From: Candidatus Methylopumilus sp.
Lineage (GTDB): Bacteria > Pseudomonadota > Gammaproteobacteria > Burkholderiales > Methylophilaceae
Direction: 5' to 3'
Assembly (NCBI GenBank): GCA_024640945.1
Contig: JAHEEA010000001.1
Span: forward strand, 62,001-126,000
DNA length: 64,000 bases
The notes beneath the pieces were generated by a model. It was not told where the DNA came from, did no database searches, and saw only the letters and a list, made by a program, of their open reading frames with translations. Within the stretch, counting starts at the first letter, position 1. The number at the start of each line of letters is the position of its first letter. The translations under genes were made by a program, and so were the position numbers. Positions 1 through 9,078 of this stretch are shown here, piece after piece.

Positions 1-542
1 GGTGTGCTTAAGCAAACACCGGCATCAATGACCAAATCCAATTGATGCTCCAAAACATCACGAATCTGCCAAGCTTCAATTAAGTCTTCTGTCTGATCTT
101 TAATTGATAGCGTCATGCTGAGCAAGGGTTCCCCAAGCGCTTCCAATAAAGACTTTGTCACCACATGCTCAGGAACGCGTAAACCTAGCGTGCTTTTCTT
201 TGGATGCTGCAAACGCTTAGGAACTTCACGCGTCGCTTTCAAAATAAAAGTATATTGTCCAGGCGTATTCGCTTTTAACAAACGAAATTGACCGTTATTC
301 ACCTGAGCGTAAGTAGCGAGCTCTGCCAAATTACGACACACCAAAGTAAAGTGATGATCTTCATCCACACCTCTAATTTGTCTTATTCGACTTTGGGCAT
401 CCTTATTCCCAATTACACAGCCAAGTGCGTAACCAGAATCTGTAGGATAAGCAATTACACCGCCATTTTGCAAAATCTCAACAGCTTGATGAATCAATCT
501 AAACTGAGGGTTTTGTTCATGAATGACAAAATACTGAGCCAT
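1..542 (-). CDS. yciO: YciO/YrdC/Sua5-family protein (L-threonylcarbamoyladenylate synthase-like), partial
   Basis: This gene runs off the left edge of the window, so the ORF track misses it. Reading the minus strand from the ATG at 542 gives an open frame of about 180 residues beginning MAQYFVIHEQ, with the family motifs AYPTDSGYALGC, YTFILKAT and TLGLRVPEH. The family binds ATP and nucleic acid. TsaC/Sua5 members make threonylcarbamoyl-AMP for the t6A tRNA modification, while YciO-type members are less well understood. The gene starts two bases after the stop of the PHP phosphoesterase gene, so the two are almost certainly co-transcribed, as is common for yciO-type genes. That neighbour makes YciO more likely than the essential TsaC. 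The 3' end is not visible. Confidence 0.88.
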   Translation of the reverse strand, partial: MAQYFVIHEQNPQFRLIHQAVEILQNGGVIAYPTDSGYALGCVIGNKDAQSRIRQIRGVDEDHHFTLVCRNLAELATYAQVNNGQFRLLKANTPGQYTFILKATREVPKRLQHPKKSTLGLRVPEHVVTKSLLEALGEPLLSMTLSIKDQTEDLIEAWQIRDVLEHQLDLVIDAGVCLST

Positions 543-544
543 CG

Positions 545-1408
545 CTAATGGACCTCTAACTCAACATTTTCAACTTCTTGCCAATCACGCCAAACCGGTA
601 CACAGCTGCTCGGAAGACTAGGCAAACGACCCATCTCAATGTAAGTTTGACCTTTTCCATGATAATCAGACCCCATAGAGGATCCAAATTCAAACTGATG
701 TGCGAGTTTAGCAAAAGTTTGATATTGATCTACGGTATGGCTTCCAGTGACCACCTCAATCGCTGTTCCACCCAAGGTCTTAAATTCATGCATTAATTCA
801 TACATCGTGACCCGCCCCAAGTCATAACGACCAGGATGTGCAATAACGGCAACGCCGCCAGATCCGATAATCCATGACATCGCATCTTCCAGACTTGCCC
901 ATTGGTGCTCATGGTAGCCAGGCTTGCCCTTAACTAAGTAATGCTTAAACACAGCTTTAGTGTCCTTCGCATAACCCTTTTCTATCAAGTAACGTGCAAA
1001 ATGTGTTCGACTAATGATGCCGCCTTTGCTGTAATGGTATGCCCCTTCCAAGGCTCCATGAACGCCTATCTTCTCTAAACTCGCCGCAATCAATTCTGCG
1101 CGCGTATGACGTCCGGCGCGTATCGCAGCCAAACCCTCTGCAAGTGGTGGGTATTCAGGATTGATTTTAAGTCCAACAATGTGCAAAGTTCTGCGACGCC
1201 AAGTCACGGAAATTTCAACGCCATTAATAAAATTCATGCCATGCTTATCCGCAACAGACCTAGCTTCAGCCAAACCAGCCACATCATCATGATCTGTTAA
1301 GGCTAAAACACGAATTCCTTTTTCGGCAGCGTGATTAACCAACTCAGTCGGTGTTAGCACCCCATCTGAAACCGTTGAATGACAATGTAGATCAATTAAA
1401 GATCGCAT
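545..1408 (-). CDS. PHP-domain phosphoesterase (YciV/RNase AM-like)
   Basis: A 287-residue PHP-domain metal-dependent phosphoesterase. The N-terminal metal motif DLHCHSTVSDG lies at about residues 6-16, TDHDD follows near residue 40, and the later histidine motifs IAHPGRY and GSDYHG are present, so the trinuclear metal site looks intact. Relatives in this family (YciV, formerly TrpH) act as 3',5'-nucleoside bisphosphate phosphatases or as a 5'-3' exonuclease that trims rRNA 5' ends. The length is normal for the family. It is the promoter-proximal gene of a tight pair with the yciO-like gene downstream. The exact substrate cannot be decided from sequence. Confidence 0.9.
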   Translation of the reverse strand: MRSLIDLHCHSTVSDGVLTPTELVNHAAEKGIRVLALTDHDDVAGLAEARSVADKHGMNFINGVEISVTWRRRTLHIVGLKINPEYPPLAEGLAAIRAGRHTRAELIAASLEKIGVHGALEGAYHYSKGGIISRTHFARYLIEKGYAKDTKAVFKHYLVKGKPGYHEHQWASLEDAMSWIIGSGGVAVIAHPGRYDLGRVTMYELMHEFKTLGGTAIEVVTGSHTVDQYQTFAKLAHQFEFGSSMGSDYHGKGQTYIEMGRLPSLPSSCVPVWRDWQEVENVELEVH

Positions 1409-1549
1409 TAATAATGACTTAATATTTGGATAAAAAAATGAGGTTTAAATGCAAAATGTAGGATATTAAAAAAGTTGCCTTGTAAGTCTTAACACATCAT
1501 AGCAAAATACTGCTTTCGCTTGTACTGATAGCGCGATTTAAGGCACACA

Positions 1550-2167
1550 ATGAAGTTTCTATTTGATCTATTTCCCGTTATTTTATTTTTCATTACATTA
1601 AAAATTGCTGAGAAAACAGCAAACGCCAGCTTAATTTTAGGCAAGATACTCACAACGTTCGGTATTGCTGCAACAGTAAAACCGAACCTAGTGCCTATCA
1701 TGTTAGCAACAGTTGCGGTCATCATTGCCAGTATCATTCAAATCGTATGGGCAAAAATAAAATATAAGAAAGTGGATAAAACACTTTGGATGAGTGCGAT
1801 TCTGGTCACCGTACTGGGAAGCATGACACTATATTTTCAAAATGATGCATTTATTAAGTGGAAGCCCACTTTACTATATTGGATTTTCACAACAGCGATT
1901 CTTGCTGCGCATTGGTTCTGGCAAAAAAATATCATAAAAACCATGATGGGGAAAGAAGTTAAGTTGCCCGAGTCTATCTGGATTAAGCTCAACTACGCAT
2001 GGGCAATATTCTTTGCCTCACTTGGTTGTTTAAATTTGTATGTAGCCTTTAACTTCTCCATCGACACATGGGCGAGTTTTAAACTATTTGGAACGATGGG
2101 ACTAATGTTTGTTTTCATCCTCACTCAAAGTTTGATTATCAACCAATATCTCATTGAGGATAAATAA
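1550..2167 (+). CDS. yciB: Inner membrane protein YciB (septation protein A family)
   Basis: A 205-residue polytopic protein of the YciB/IspZ family. It begins [14 protein letters not shown], the usual N-terminus of this family, and carries five or six hydrophobic segments. The conserved sequence [12 protein letters not shown] sits in the C-terminal half. Family members are inner-membrane proteins linked to cell envelope synthesis and division, and loss alters septation in some bacteria. The stop codon overlaps the start of the next gene (TAATG), so translation of yciI is probably coupled. It heads a same-strand run yciB-yciI-bolA-parvulin that is typical of betaproteobacteria. The upstream PHP gene is divergent, so the promoter lies in 1409-1549. 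Confidence 0.93.
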   Translation: MKFLFDLFPVILFFITLKIAEKTANASLILGKILTTFGIAATVKPNLVPIMLATVAVIIASIIQIVWAKIKYKKVDKTLWMSAILVTVLGSMTLYFQNDAFIKWKPTLLYWIFTTAILAAHWFWQKNIIKTMMGKEVKLPESIWIKLNYAWAIFFASLGCLNLYVAFNFSIDTWASFKLFGTMGLMFVFILTQSLIINQYLIEDK

Positions 2168-2469
2168 TGTTCTACGCAATTGTTACTGAAGACGCACCGA
2201 ATAGTTTAGAAAAACGTCTAGCTCATCGTCCGGCACACCTTGAAAGAATTGCCGCATTAAATAATGCGGGTCGTTTACTACTCGCTGGGCCATTTCCAGC
2301 AATTGACAGCAACGACCCAGGCCCTGCTGGATTTACCGGCAGTCTTATTGTGGCTGAATTTGACACTTTAGAAGCTGCAACAGCTTGGGCGAATACAGAC
2401 CCATTTGTCGATGCGGGTGTTTATGCGCATATATCAGTAAAACCATTCCGCAAAACCTTACCTGCATAA
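2167..2469 (+). CDS. yciI: YciI-family protein
   Basis: A 100-residue YciI-like protein with a ferredoxin-like (dimeric alpha/beta barrel) fold. The family pattern is visible: a short N-terminal strand (MFYAIV), an [23 protein letters not shown] segment with the conserved His, and the closing segment [21 protein letters not shown]. The His/Asp pair of this family is thought to form an active site, but the reaction is unknown. The ATG overlaps the yciB stop by one base, so the two are translationally coupled. The BolA-family gene follows after 10 bases. The usual yciB-yciI neighbourhood supports the call. Confidence 0.92.
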   Translation: MFYAIVTEDAPNSLEKRLAHRPAHLERIAALNNAGRLLLAGPFPAIDSNDPGPAGFTGSLIVAEFDTLEAATAWANTDPFVDAGVYAHISVKPFRKTLPA

Positions 2470-2479
2470 GAAAATAAAG

Positions 2480-2737
2480 ATGCAACTCACAGAAGAAATC
2501 ACAATCAAGCTACAAACACTTAAGCCCACCCGCCTAGAAATTCAAGACGATAGCGCTTTACATGCCGGTCATAAAGGCAATGGCGGCGGTGGCCATTTCA
2601 CACTAACAATTAAAAGCCAAGCGTTTGACGGTTTATCGCAAGTCTCAAGACATCGACACATTTATGAATTGCTTGCTGAATATATTCCTTCAAAAATTCA
2701 TGCACTCAGCATCCACGCTATCGCAAGTGACGAATAA
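2480..2737 (+). CDS. BolA-family protein
   Basis: An 85-residue BolA/IbaG-like protein. It contains the family core HKGNGGGGHFTLTIKSQAFDGLSQVSRHR, where the conserved HxG-type loop and the helix-turn-helix-like second half are clear, followed by YELLAEYIPSKIHALSIHA. BolA proteins work with monothiol glutaredoxins in Fe-S cluster handling and in some bacteria affect morphology and stress transcription. The gene sits in the yciB-yciI-bolA-parvulin group, 10 bases after yciI and 50 bases before the peptidyl-prolyl isomerase gene. Sequence alone does not separate BolA from IbaG function. Confidence 0.92.
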   Translation: MQLTEEITIKLQTLKPTRLEIQDDSALHAGHKGNGGGGHFTLTIKSQAFDGLSQVSRHRHIYELLAEYIPSKIHALSIHAIASDE

Positions 2738-2787
2738 ACCCTATAATTCTCAAGAATTAATCCCCTAAAAATATCAAGGACTACTGC

Positions 2788-3597
2788 ATGAAGATCTCTC
2801 GGAATACTTTTTTACTACTGACGGCACTTAGCATGACTAGCCCGTTGCAAGCTGCAGACAACGCAGTAGCAACGGTCAATGGAAAAGCTATCAAGCAATC
2901 TCTGTTTGACTTCATTGTTAAAGATGCAACCGATCACGGTCAAAAAGTAGATGACAACGTGCGTGAAGTCATCATGTCAAAATTAATAAGCAGTGAATTG
3001 GTATTACAAGAGGCTCAACGTGCAGGCTTAGACAAAAAGTCTGACTACATTGCTAAAGAAGAATTAACACGTCGTGAATTACTAGTGAATACTTATATTC
3101 AGGATTACATGAAGAATCACCCTGTGAGTGAATCTGATACTAAAGCGGCTTATGAAAAATTCAAAACCGAATTAGGTGATAAAGAATATAACGCACGCCA
3201 TATATTGGTCAGCTCAGAAACAGAAGCTAAAGACATCATCGCCCAGCTCAATAAAGGCGCTGACTTTTCTAAAACTGCAAAAGAAAAATCAAAAGATCCA
3301 GGCTCTAAAGAAAAAGGTGGCGACCTAGGCTGGTTCTCTTTAAGCGGCATGGTTAAGCCATTCAGCGACGGCGTTGCAAAGCTTAATAAAGGTGGTTTAA
3401 CTTCAGAACCTATTCAGACACAATTCGGCTGGCACATCATTAAATTAGATGACGTAAGAGATATGAAAGCGCCACCTTACGATAAAGTAAAAGATGGCTT
3501 ACAAAAACAATTGGCACAACGTCAATTAGAAAAGATGTTAACCGACCTTCGTGCAAAAGCGACCGTCGTCGACAATAACAAATCATCTAAAAAATAA
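2788..3597 (+). CDS. Periplasmic parvulin-type peptidyl-prolyl cis-trans isomerase
   Basis: A 269-residue exported foldase. Residues 1-22 form a signal peptide ending LQAA. A SurA/PrsA-like N-terminal helical chaperone part follows (NGKAIKQSLFDFIV onwards). A single parvulin domain occupies about residues 135-230, with the motifs ARHILV, GADFSKTAKEKSKDPGS, GGDLGWFS and FGWHIIKLDD. It probably helps outer-membrane or periplasmic proteins fold. It is the last gene of the yciB group, and a clear intrinsic terminator stands 22 bases downstream. The tail is lysine-rich (DNNKSSKK). It has one parvulin domain rather than the two of SurA, so PrsA/PpiC-like is the better description. Confidence 0.94.
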   Translation: MKISRNTFLLLTALSMTSPLQAADNAVATVNGKAIKQSLFDFIVKDATDHGQKVDDNVREVIMSKLISSELVLQEAQRAGLDKKSDYIAKEELTRRELLVNTYIQDYMKNHPVSESDTKAAYEKFKTELGDKEYNARHILVSSETEAKDIIAQLNKGADFSKTAKEKSKDPGSKEKGGDLGWFSLSGMVKPFSDGVAKLNKGGLTSEPIQTQFGWHIIKLDDVRDMKAPPYDKVKDGLQKQLAQRQLEKMLTDLRAKATVVDNNKSSKK

Positions 3598-3618
3598 ACC
3601 CTCTTAAATAGATACCAA

Positions 3619-3645
3619 ATGGCCTGCAATGCAGGCCATTTTTTT
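3619..3645 (+). terminator. Intrinsic terminator after the parvulin gene
   Basis: A 9-bp perfect stem, ATGGCCTGC paired with GCAGGCCAT around an AAT loop, is followed directly by a run of seven T. It lies 22 bases after the parvulin stop and ends the yciB-yciI-bolA-parvulin transcript before feoA. Confidence 0.9.
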
Positions 3646-3702
3646 AACAGTTCACCGTCAAAAAGCCTTAGATATACTACCTTCAATTAAATTATGTGAG
3701 AT

Positions 3703-3721
3703 AATAAGAACAATTCTTATT
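3703..3721. promoter_or_regulatory. Fur box upstream of feoAB
   Basis: A 19-bp perfect palindrome, AATAAGAA-CAA-TTCTTATT, stands 14 bases before the feoA start codon. Its layout and half-sites match the usual Fur operator (AATGAGAAT-ATTCTCATT type). Fe2+-bound Fur would block feoAB transcription when iron is sufficient, which fits the function of the operon. Confidence 0.75.
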
Positions 3722-3735
3722 TAGATTAAAAATTA

Positions 3736-3960
3736 ATGACCGCTTTAAGCAACCTTAAAACTGGTGAATACGGCACTATCTCGAATATAGAGGCAGAAGA
3801 GTTTTTATTTCATCGTCTAAATGCACTAGGATTTCGCATCGGAAAAAAAATCGAATTAGTGAGACGCGCTAGTTTTAACGGCCCAATTCAAGTGCGAATT
3901 GGAGCTACAGACATCATCCTGCGCTTATGTGAAGCACAGCGTATTAGAGTAAACCAATAA
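3736..3960 (+). CDS. feoA: Ferrous iron transport protein A
   Basis: A 74-residue FeoA with an SH3-like fold, the small cytosolic partner of FeoB in Fe2+ uptake. Typical features are the opening LSNLKTGEYG, the central HRLNALGFRIGKKIELV and the closing segment IILRLCEAQRIRV. Its stop overlaps the feoB start (TAATG), giving coupled translation. No clear Shine-Dalgarno sequence is visible upstream of the ATG. The gene sits directly behind a Fur-box palindrome, so iron repression is likely. No feoC gene follows feoB. Confidence 0.95.
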   Translation: MTALSNLKTGEYGTISNIEAEEFLFHRLNALGFRIGKKIELVRRASFNGPIQVRIGATDIILRLCEAQRIRVNQ

Positions 3961-5750
3961 TGAAGCGTATCGCCCTACTCGGCATGCCAAATACTGGAAA
4001 GTCCACGCTATTTAACAGACTTAGCGGAGCATCTGCACGAGTAGGCAATTGGCCTGGCATTACAGTGGATTTAATGAGCGCCAAAATTTTATTGGGTGGC
4101 CACATTGCTGAATTAGTCGACTTACCAGGACTTTATGACTTGCACGGCTTCTCTGATGACGAACAAGTGGCCAGGCATTTCTTAAGCAATAACCATACAG
4201 ACCTTGTCATGATTGTTGTTAACAGCACTCAAATTGACAGACAACTTTCACTTGCGCTTCAGATTAGAGCCTTGGGTATACCAGCCATGCTACTACTCAA
4301 CATGAAAGATGAAGCAAAGCGCGCAGGTATCAGCATTAATGTTGAAGCTATGGCAAAACAACTAAGAATGCCAGTTGTGCAAATCAGTGCCAAGTATGGT
4401 GATCAATGTCCAGAAGCTTTAAAAATTGCTTCAAATTGTATTAAGCAATCAGCCAATAAGCATAGCGTCGATGAAATAAAAACTTTGTTGGCGGCTGATA
4501 CCAATGTCGAACAAGAAATGGATGCGATTGTTAAGTCTACAGTCGAAATTCCAGCACAACTTAATGACTTAACAACCGCACGAATCGATAAAGTTCTACT
4601 TCATCCATGGTTTGGATTGCCGCTGTTTTTTATAGCCATGTATGCCGTATTTCAACTCATTTTCACTGCTGGAAAACCGCTACAAGACGCAGTGACATGG
4701 GCCTTAGATTTAATTCGAACAGATGTCCTCAACCCTACGCTGATTAATGCACCAACATGGCTAAACGGTCTGTTAGTCGATGGGATTTTTAATGGTCTAG
4801 GCACAGTAGCCACCTTTATCCCAATTATCGTGTTGTTCTTTCTCATCATGTCGATTGTAGAAGACAGCGGCTATCTATCTCGTGCAGCATTCTTGATGGA
4901 TGCCCTAATGTCAAAACTAGGTTTAGATGGTCGCGGATTTGTGATGGTCTTGATGGGCTTTGGCTGTAATGTACCAGCACTCATGGGCACACGCGTCATG
5001 CGCTCACGCAATATGCGTTTGTTAACCATGCTGATTATCCCGCTGTCATTGTGTTCAGCACGCTTACAGGTGTTCCTGTTTATGGCAGCAACTCTGTTCA
5101 CTGCTCAACAGGCGCCAATTGTGCTTTTCTCACTTTACTTAGTCAGTTTTGCAACGATTTTCATCACTGCTTTATTATTTAAGAATCAATACAAAAACAC
5201 AGAGCCGTTTATTCTTGAGCTACCTCCTTACCGCTTTCCAACGCTACGCCAAATATGGCTAAGAGGCTGGCAAGAAATTAGTCACTTTCTAAATAGAGCG
5301 ACTAAATTCATTATTATCGGTGTGGTACTTGTCTGGGCGCTGACCCATTTTCCAATGGATGTACCGCCAGCGAGCAGTGGCACGTGGGCAGGTAAAATTG
5401 GTGCATTATTTTCAGGACTTTTAGATCCAATAGGAATAGATAACCAGCTAGCAATTGCGCTTATTTTTGGCTTTGTCGCCAAAGAAATTGTGATTGGATC
5501 CTTAGCTGTGATTTACGGATTACAAGGCGACGCTCTTATGCAAACTATGGCGCATCAATTGGATTGGGTTCAAGGAATGAGCTTTATGCTATTTACTTTG
5601 ATATACACGCCATGCCTATCAACTATCGCAACGCTTAAAAATGAATCAAAGAGTTGGATGTTCGCTGCCATGTCAATTACGTGGTCATTGATACTCGCTT
5701 GGGTAGTCAGCTTCTTGTTTTATCAAACAGCGAGATTTTTTGGCTTATAA
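3960..5750 (+). CDS. feoB: Ferrous iron transporter FeoB
   Basis: A 596-residue inner-membrane Fe2+ transporter with an N-terminal G protein domain. The G1 loop GMPNTGKS is at residues 8-15, followed by the G2 region NWPGITVDL, G3 DLPG and G4 NMKD. A helical guanine-nucleotide-dissociation spacer comes next. The rest is a polytopic membrane domain starting near HPWFGLPLFF, with two Gate regions including the conserved cysteine motif GFGCNVPALMGTR and the later TPCLSTIATL. It is shorter than E. coli FeoB (about 770 residues) but in the range of the compact FeoB proteins. It forms a two-gene Fur-controlled operon with feoA. Confidence 0.97.
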   Translation: MKRIALLGMPNTGKSTLFNRLSGASARVGNWPGITVDLMSAKILLGGHIAELVDLPGLYDLHGFSDDEQVARHFLSNNHTDLVMIVVNSTQIDRQLSLALQIRALGIPAMLLLNMKDEAKRAGISINVEAMAKQLRMPVVQISAKYGDQCPEALKIASNCIKQSANKHSVDEIKTLLAADTNVEQEMDAIVKSTVEIPAQLNDLTTARIDKVLLHPWFGLPLFFIAMYAVFQLIFTAGKPLQDAVTWALDLIRTDVLNPTLINAPTWLNGLLVDGIFNGLGTVATFIPIIVLFFLIMSIVEDSGYLSRAAFLMDALMSKLGLDGRGFVMVLMGFGCNVPALMGTRVMRSRNMRLLTMLIIPLSLCSARLQVFLFMAATLFTAQQAPIVLFSLYLVSFATIFITALLFKNQYKNTEPFILELPPYRFPTLRQIWLRGWQEISHFLNRATKFIIIGVVLVWALTHFPMDVPPASSGTWAGKIGALFSGLLDPIGIDNQLAIALIFGFVAKEIVIGSLAVIYGLQGDALMQTMAHQLDWVQGMSFMLFTLIYTPCLSTIATLKNESKSWMFAAMSITWSLILAWVVSFLFYQTARFFGL

Positions 5751-5757
5751 AACCAGC

Positions 5758-6048
5758 TTAAGCACGGAAGATGAAATAAACCGCGCCTAACAAACACATC
5801 CCCGCCCATAGAAAATCAAGTTTCAGCGGTTGATGCATATAAAAAATAGCAAACGGTAGAAAAACAGACAGAGTAATGACTTCTTGCAAGAGTTTTAGCT
5901 GAGATAACGACAAAGCTGAATAGCCAATACGATTAGCAGGCACTTGAAGCATGTATTCAAACAAGGCAATACCCCAACTTAAAAACGCAGCAACATACCA
6001 AGGTTTATCGCTCAAATTCTTAAGATGGGCATACCATGCAAACGTCAT
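5758..6048 (-). CDS. DMT-superfamily small membrane protein (DUF486)
   Basis: A 96-residue protein of the DUF486 family, with motifs FMTFAWYAHL-like at the N-terminus, WGIALFEYMLQVPANRIGY in the middle and a C-terminal WAGMCLLGAVYFIFRA. It should have three or four membrane helices. Function is unknown for the family, which belongs to the drug/metabolite transporter clan. The open frame continues upstream without an obvious start, and the ATG used here gives a protein somewhat shorter than the usual 110-120 residues, missing part of the first helix. Either the true start is a non-ATG codon upstream or the N-terminus is truncated. Convergent with feoB, 7 bases from its stop. Confidence 0.85.
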   Translation of the reverse strand: MTFAWYAHLKNLSDKPWYVAAFLSWGIALFEYMLQVPANRIGYSALSLSQLKLLQEVITLSVFLPFAIFYMHQPLKLDFLWAGMCLLGAVYFIFRA

Positions 6049-6077
6049 AACACGTTTGAAAGACTTAACAACAATAC

Positions 6078-6110
6078 AGTTTTTAATAGAACTGGCATCT
6101 ATTAAAAACT
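6078..6110 (-). terminator. AT-rich 13-bp hairpin downstream of glnB
   Basis: A perfect 13-bp inverted repeat, AGTTTTTAATAGA and TCTATTAAAAACT, around a 7-base loop. It lies directly after the PII gene on the minus strand. The stem is AT-rich, so it is at best a weak terminator, or it may be a 3'-end stabilising structure. Confidence 0.45.
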
Positions 6111-6112
6111 AA

Positions 6113-6454
<342 letters not shown>

Positions 6455-6509
6455 TCATTCCTCTCGTGAAAAAACCAAAATCAACAACCTACAAGACTAC
6501 TTTAATTTA

Positions 6510-8156
6510 TTAGCCGTTAAATACAAATTTCGAGGTGATTGGATAACGCCTATCCCTTCCAAAACCTCGCTGTGTAATACGAACCCCAATTGGCGATTGG
6601 CGACGTTTATATTCATTCCTATCAATCAAACTCGTTACGCGAACAACGTCTTGCTCACGATAACCCATGCTAATAATATCAGCACGACTAGCATCATGCT
6701 CGACGTAAGCTTCCATAATCGCATCCAAAATCTCGTAAGGAGGCAAACTATCTTGATCTGTTTGATCATGCCTCAACTCTGCAGATGGAGGTCTCACAAT
6801 GATTCTTTCAGGAATCACAGCTGAAAGTGTATTGCGGTAATTCGATAGTTTATAGACCAGCGTTTTAGGTACATCTTTAAGCAATGCAAAACCACCAGCC
6901 ATATCTCCATATAGCGTTGAATAGCCAACAGCCATCTCACTCTTATTGCCAGTAGTCAGGACAATGCTACCAAACTTATTAGACAAAGCCATTAATAGCA
7001 TGCCTCTTATTCGCGCCTGCAAATTCTCTTCTGTCGTATCAAACGGCAAGCCTGCAAACTCATCAGCTAAGCTTGCTCTAAACAAATCAAATAAGGCATT
7101 AATCGGCAATTCGCTGTATTGAACCCCTAAATTTTTAGCCATTAAGTGTGCGTCGCTGACACTCATTTCCGCAGTGAATTCTGAGGGCATCATCACCACT
7201 CGAACCTGATCAACACCAAGAGCATCTACTGCAATAGCTAAAGTGAGTGCGGAATCAATGCCACCGGACAAGCCCAAAACCACACCTTTAAAACCATTTT
7301 TATTGACGTAGTCTTTCAGCCCCAAACATAAGGCTCGATAAACTGTTTCTTCCAAGCCAGCCGAAGTTGCAATGCTTTGATTTAAAGGATTCGCTTTATT
7401 TTCTTCACTGCGATCAATGTCAAGCACACCTGAGTCTTCTTCAAATGCAGCTAACTGCTGCACCAACTCACCAGAGCGGTCTAAAACAAAAGAGGCTCCA
7501 TCAAACACTAATTCATCTTGGCCACCTACCATATTCGCGTACACCATTGCTAAACCTGTTTGTAATACACGTTCGCGGGCGATCTGATGTCGAGTAGATT
7601 GCTTATCCATGTGGTATGGCGAAGCATTGAGCGCTAACAAAATTTCTGCTCCAGCTTCTTTAGCTGCTAATGCTGGCTCAGCTTCCCAAACATCCGCACA
7701 AATTAACAAACCCATTTTAATACCTTGATGTTCGAACACTGTGGCTCGCTCACCCGATTTAAAATAACGAGGCTCATCAAAAACAGTATGATTTGGAAGC
7801 ACGTGCTTATGGTAGGTCGCTAAGACCTTACCATCTTGAAGAACAGATGCGGCGTTATAACAGTCACCTTGATGTACATGTGGATGACCAACAATAACTG
7901 TGATGTCTTTAATCTCAGTTGCCAAAAACTGAAGTTCACGAAAGCAAGCAAGATTAAAATCTTCTCGTAACAACAAATCTTCTGGAGGATATCCAGAAAG
8001 AGACAGTTCGGGGGTCAGCATCAGCGTTGCGCCTTTGCTTTTTGCATCTAACGATGCCTTAAGAATCTTTTTGCTATTACCCTGAATATCACCTACGGTG
8101 CTATTCATCTGAGCAATACATAATCGAAGCGCCTGACTAATAATTGCCACCTGCAT
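6510..8156 (-). CDS. nadE: Glutamine-dependent NAD+ synthetase
   Basis: NadE amidates nicotinic acid adenine dinucleotide to NAD+ using ammonia released from glutamine. The N-terminal half is a nitrilase-fold glutaminase with the triad motifs TPELSLSGYPPEDLL (Glu), ATYHKHVLPN (Lys) and GLLICADVWE (Cys). The C-terminal half is the synthetase, with the ATP-pyrophosphatase loop GLSGGIDSAL and the motif TTGNKSEMAVGY. The ORF track starts at 8201 (563 aa), but that would overlap the ankyrin gene by 65 bases. The ATG at 8156 gives 548 aa and keeps the first strand (LRLCIAQ), so it is preferred. A GTG six bases further in is also possible. glnB follows downstream. Confidence 0.95.
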   Translation of the reverse strand: MQVAIISQALRLCIAQMNSTVGDIQGNSKKILKASLDAKSKGATLMLTPELSLSGYPPEDLLLREDFNLACFRELQFLATEIKDITVIVGHPHVHQGDCYNAASVLQDGKVLATYHKHVLPNHTVFDEPRYFKSGERATVFEHQGIKMGLLICADVWEAEPALAAKEAGAEILLALNASPYHMDKQSTRHQIARERVLQTGLAMVYANMVGGQDELVFDGASFVLDRSGELVQQLAAFEEDSGVLDIDRSEENKANPLNQSIATSAGLEETVYRALCLGLKDYVNKNGFKGVVLGLSGGIDSALTLAIAVDALGVDQVRVVMMPSEFTAEMSVSDAHLMAKNLGVQYSELPINALFDLFRASLADEFAGLPFDTTEENLQARIRGMLLMALSNKFGSIVLTTGNKSEMAVGYSTLYGDMAGGFALLKDVPKTLVYKLSNYRNTLSAVIPERIIVRPPSAELRHDQTDQDSLPPYEILDAIMEAYVEHDASRADIISMGYREQDVVRVTSLIDRNEYKRRQSPIGVRITQRGFGRDRRYPITSKFVFNG

Positions 8157-9078
8157 CTTTAAGCATCTTGATAATTTCAGTCTTTTTAGCTTGCAAAGCA
8201 TAAACCAGTGGAGTTAAAGAGTATTGGTCTTTAGCTTTAACATTCGCACCTTTTGCAATAAGCAAACGTACCATTTCAATATCACCATTAGAAACGGCAT
8301 TGTGAAGTAGTGGCGTTCCTTGCGCGTCTTTATGATCAACATCTGAGCCTTTTTCAATCAAGACTTGAGCAACTGGGAGTTGTTTCTTTCTTACCGCCCA
8401 AGTTAAAGCTGTCCACTGTGCCTTATCCTCATCTTTAACTTTTGCGCCACTCTCAATCAAAGCTTTAACAGCATCAGTATTACCAGCACGCGCCGCATAC
8501 ATTAATGGCGTCATACTATAACGATCGCGCATTGACGGATCTGCTTTGTTTTCCAACAAGGTCTTAATGGTTGGCACATCACCATTTTTTGCTGCAAACA
8601 TTAAAATAGTTTTGCCATCATCAGTTCTTAAATTTGCATCAACGCCTGACTGTATAAGCAAACCAACCAACTCTGAATAACCTGAACTTGCTGCTAAACC
8701 AAGCGCACTCCAACCAGAAATATCACGAATCTTTGGATCAGCGCCTTTAGCCAATAAAACTTTGGCGCTCGCCACATAGTTTTTCTTAGTGGCGAACATC
8801 AGCGCTGTCCAACCACCATTTTCACGAGCATTAATGTCAGCGCCTTTTTCTATGAGCAATTTAAGCACTTCAAATTGATCTTTACGTGCAGCGTACATTA
8901 AAGCAGTAATACCATCAGCATCATGTGTATTGGGATTGGTACCGCTTTCTAAAAGACCACTTACTGTTGCCACGTCGCCTTTAGAAGCGACTGTAAGCAA
9001 ATAAGGAATCTCTTCTTCAGCATGGGCATAATTAATGCCAAGCACCAACATCAATACAATTAAAAAGTTTTTTATCAT
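8137..9078 (-). CDS. Exported ankyrin-repeat protein
   Basis: A 313-residue protein with a signal peptide (residues 1-20, ending NYAHA) followed almost entirely by ankyrin repeats. About eight are visible, with the usual [12 protein letters not shown] / [10 protein letters not shown] / SLTPLVYAL pattern at 33-residue spacing. It should be periplasmic and serve protein binding, but the partner is unknown. It is embedded between sucD and nadE. Its ATG overlaps the sucD stop (ATGA), and its 3' end overlaps the likely nadE start by 20 bases, so all three are probably read from one transcript. A smaller exported ankyrin protein occurs at 15956-16438. Confidence 0.9.
   Translation of the reverse strand: MIKNFLIVLMLVLGINYAHAEEEIPYLLTVASKGDVATVSGLLESGTNPNTHDADGITALMYAARKDQFEVLKLLIEKGADINARENGGWTALMFATKKNYVASAKVLLAKGADPKIRDISGWSALGLAASSGYSELVGLLIQSGVDANLRTDDGKTILMFAAKNGDVPTIKTLLENKADPSMRDRYSMTPLMYAARAGNTDAVKALIESGAKVKDEDKAQWTALTWAVRKKQLPVAQVLIEKGSDVDHKDAQGTPLLHNAVSNGDIEMVRLLIAKGANVKAKDQYSLTPLVYALQAKKTEIIKMLKDAGGNY

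Noticed and set aside
288-548. 86-residue plus-strand ORF
   Set aside because: It is antisense to the partial YciO-family gene, whose minus-strand frame is continuous with family motifs.
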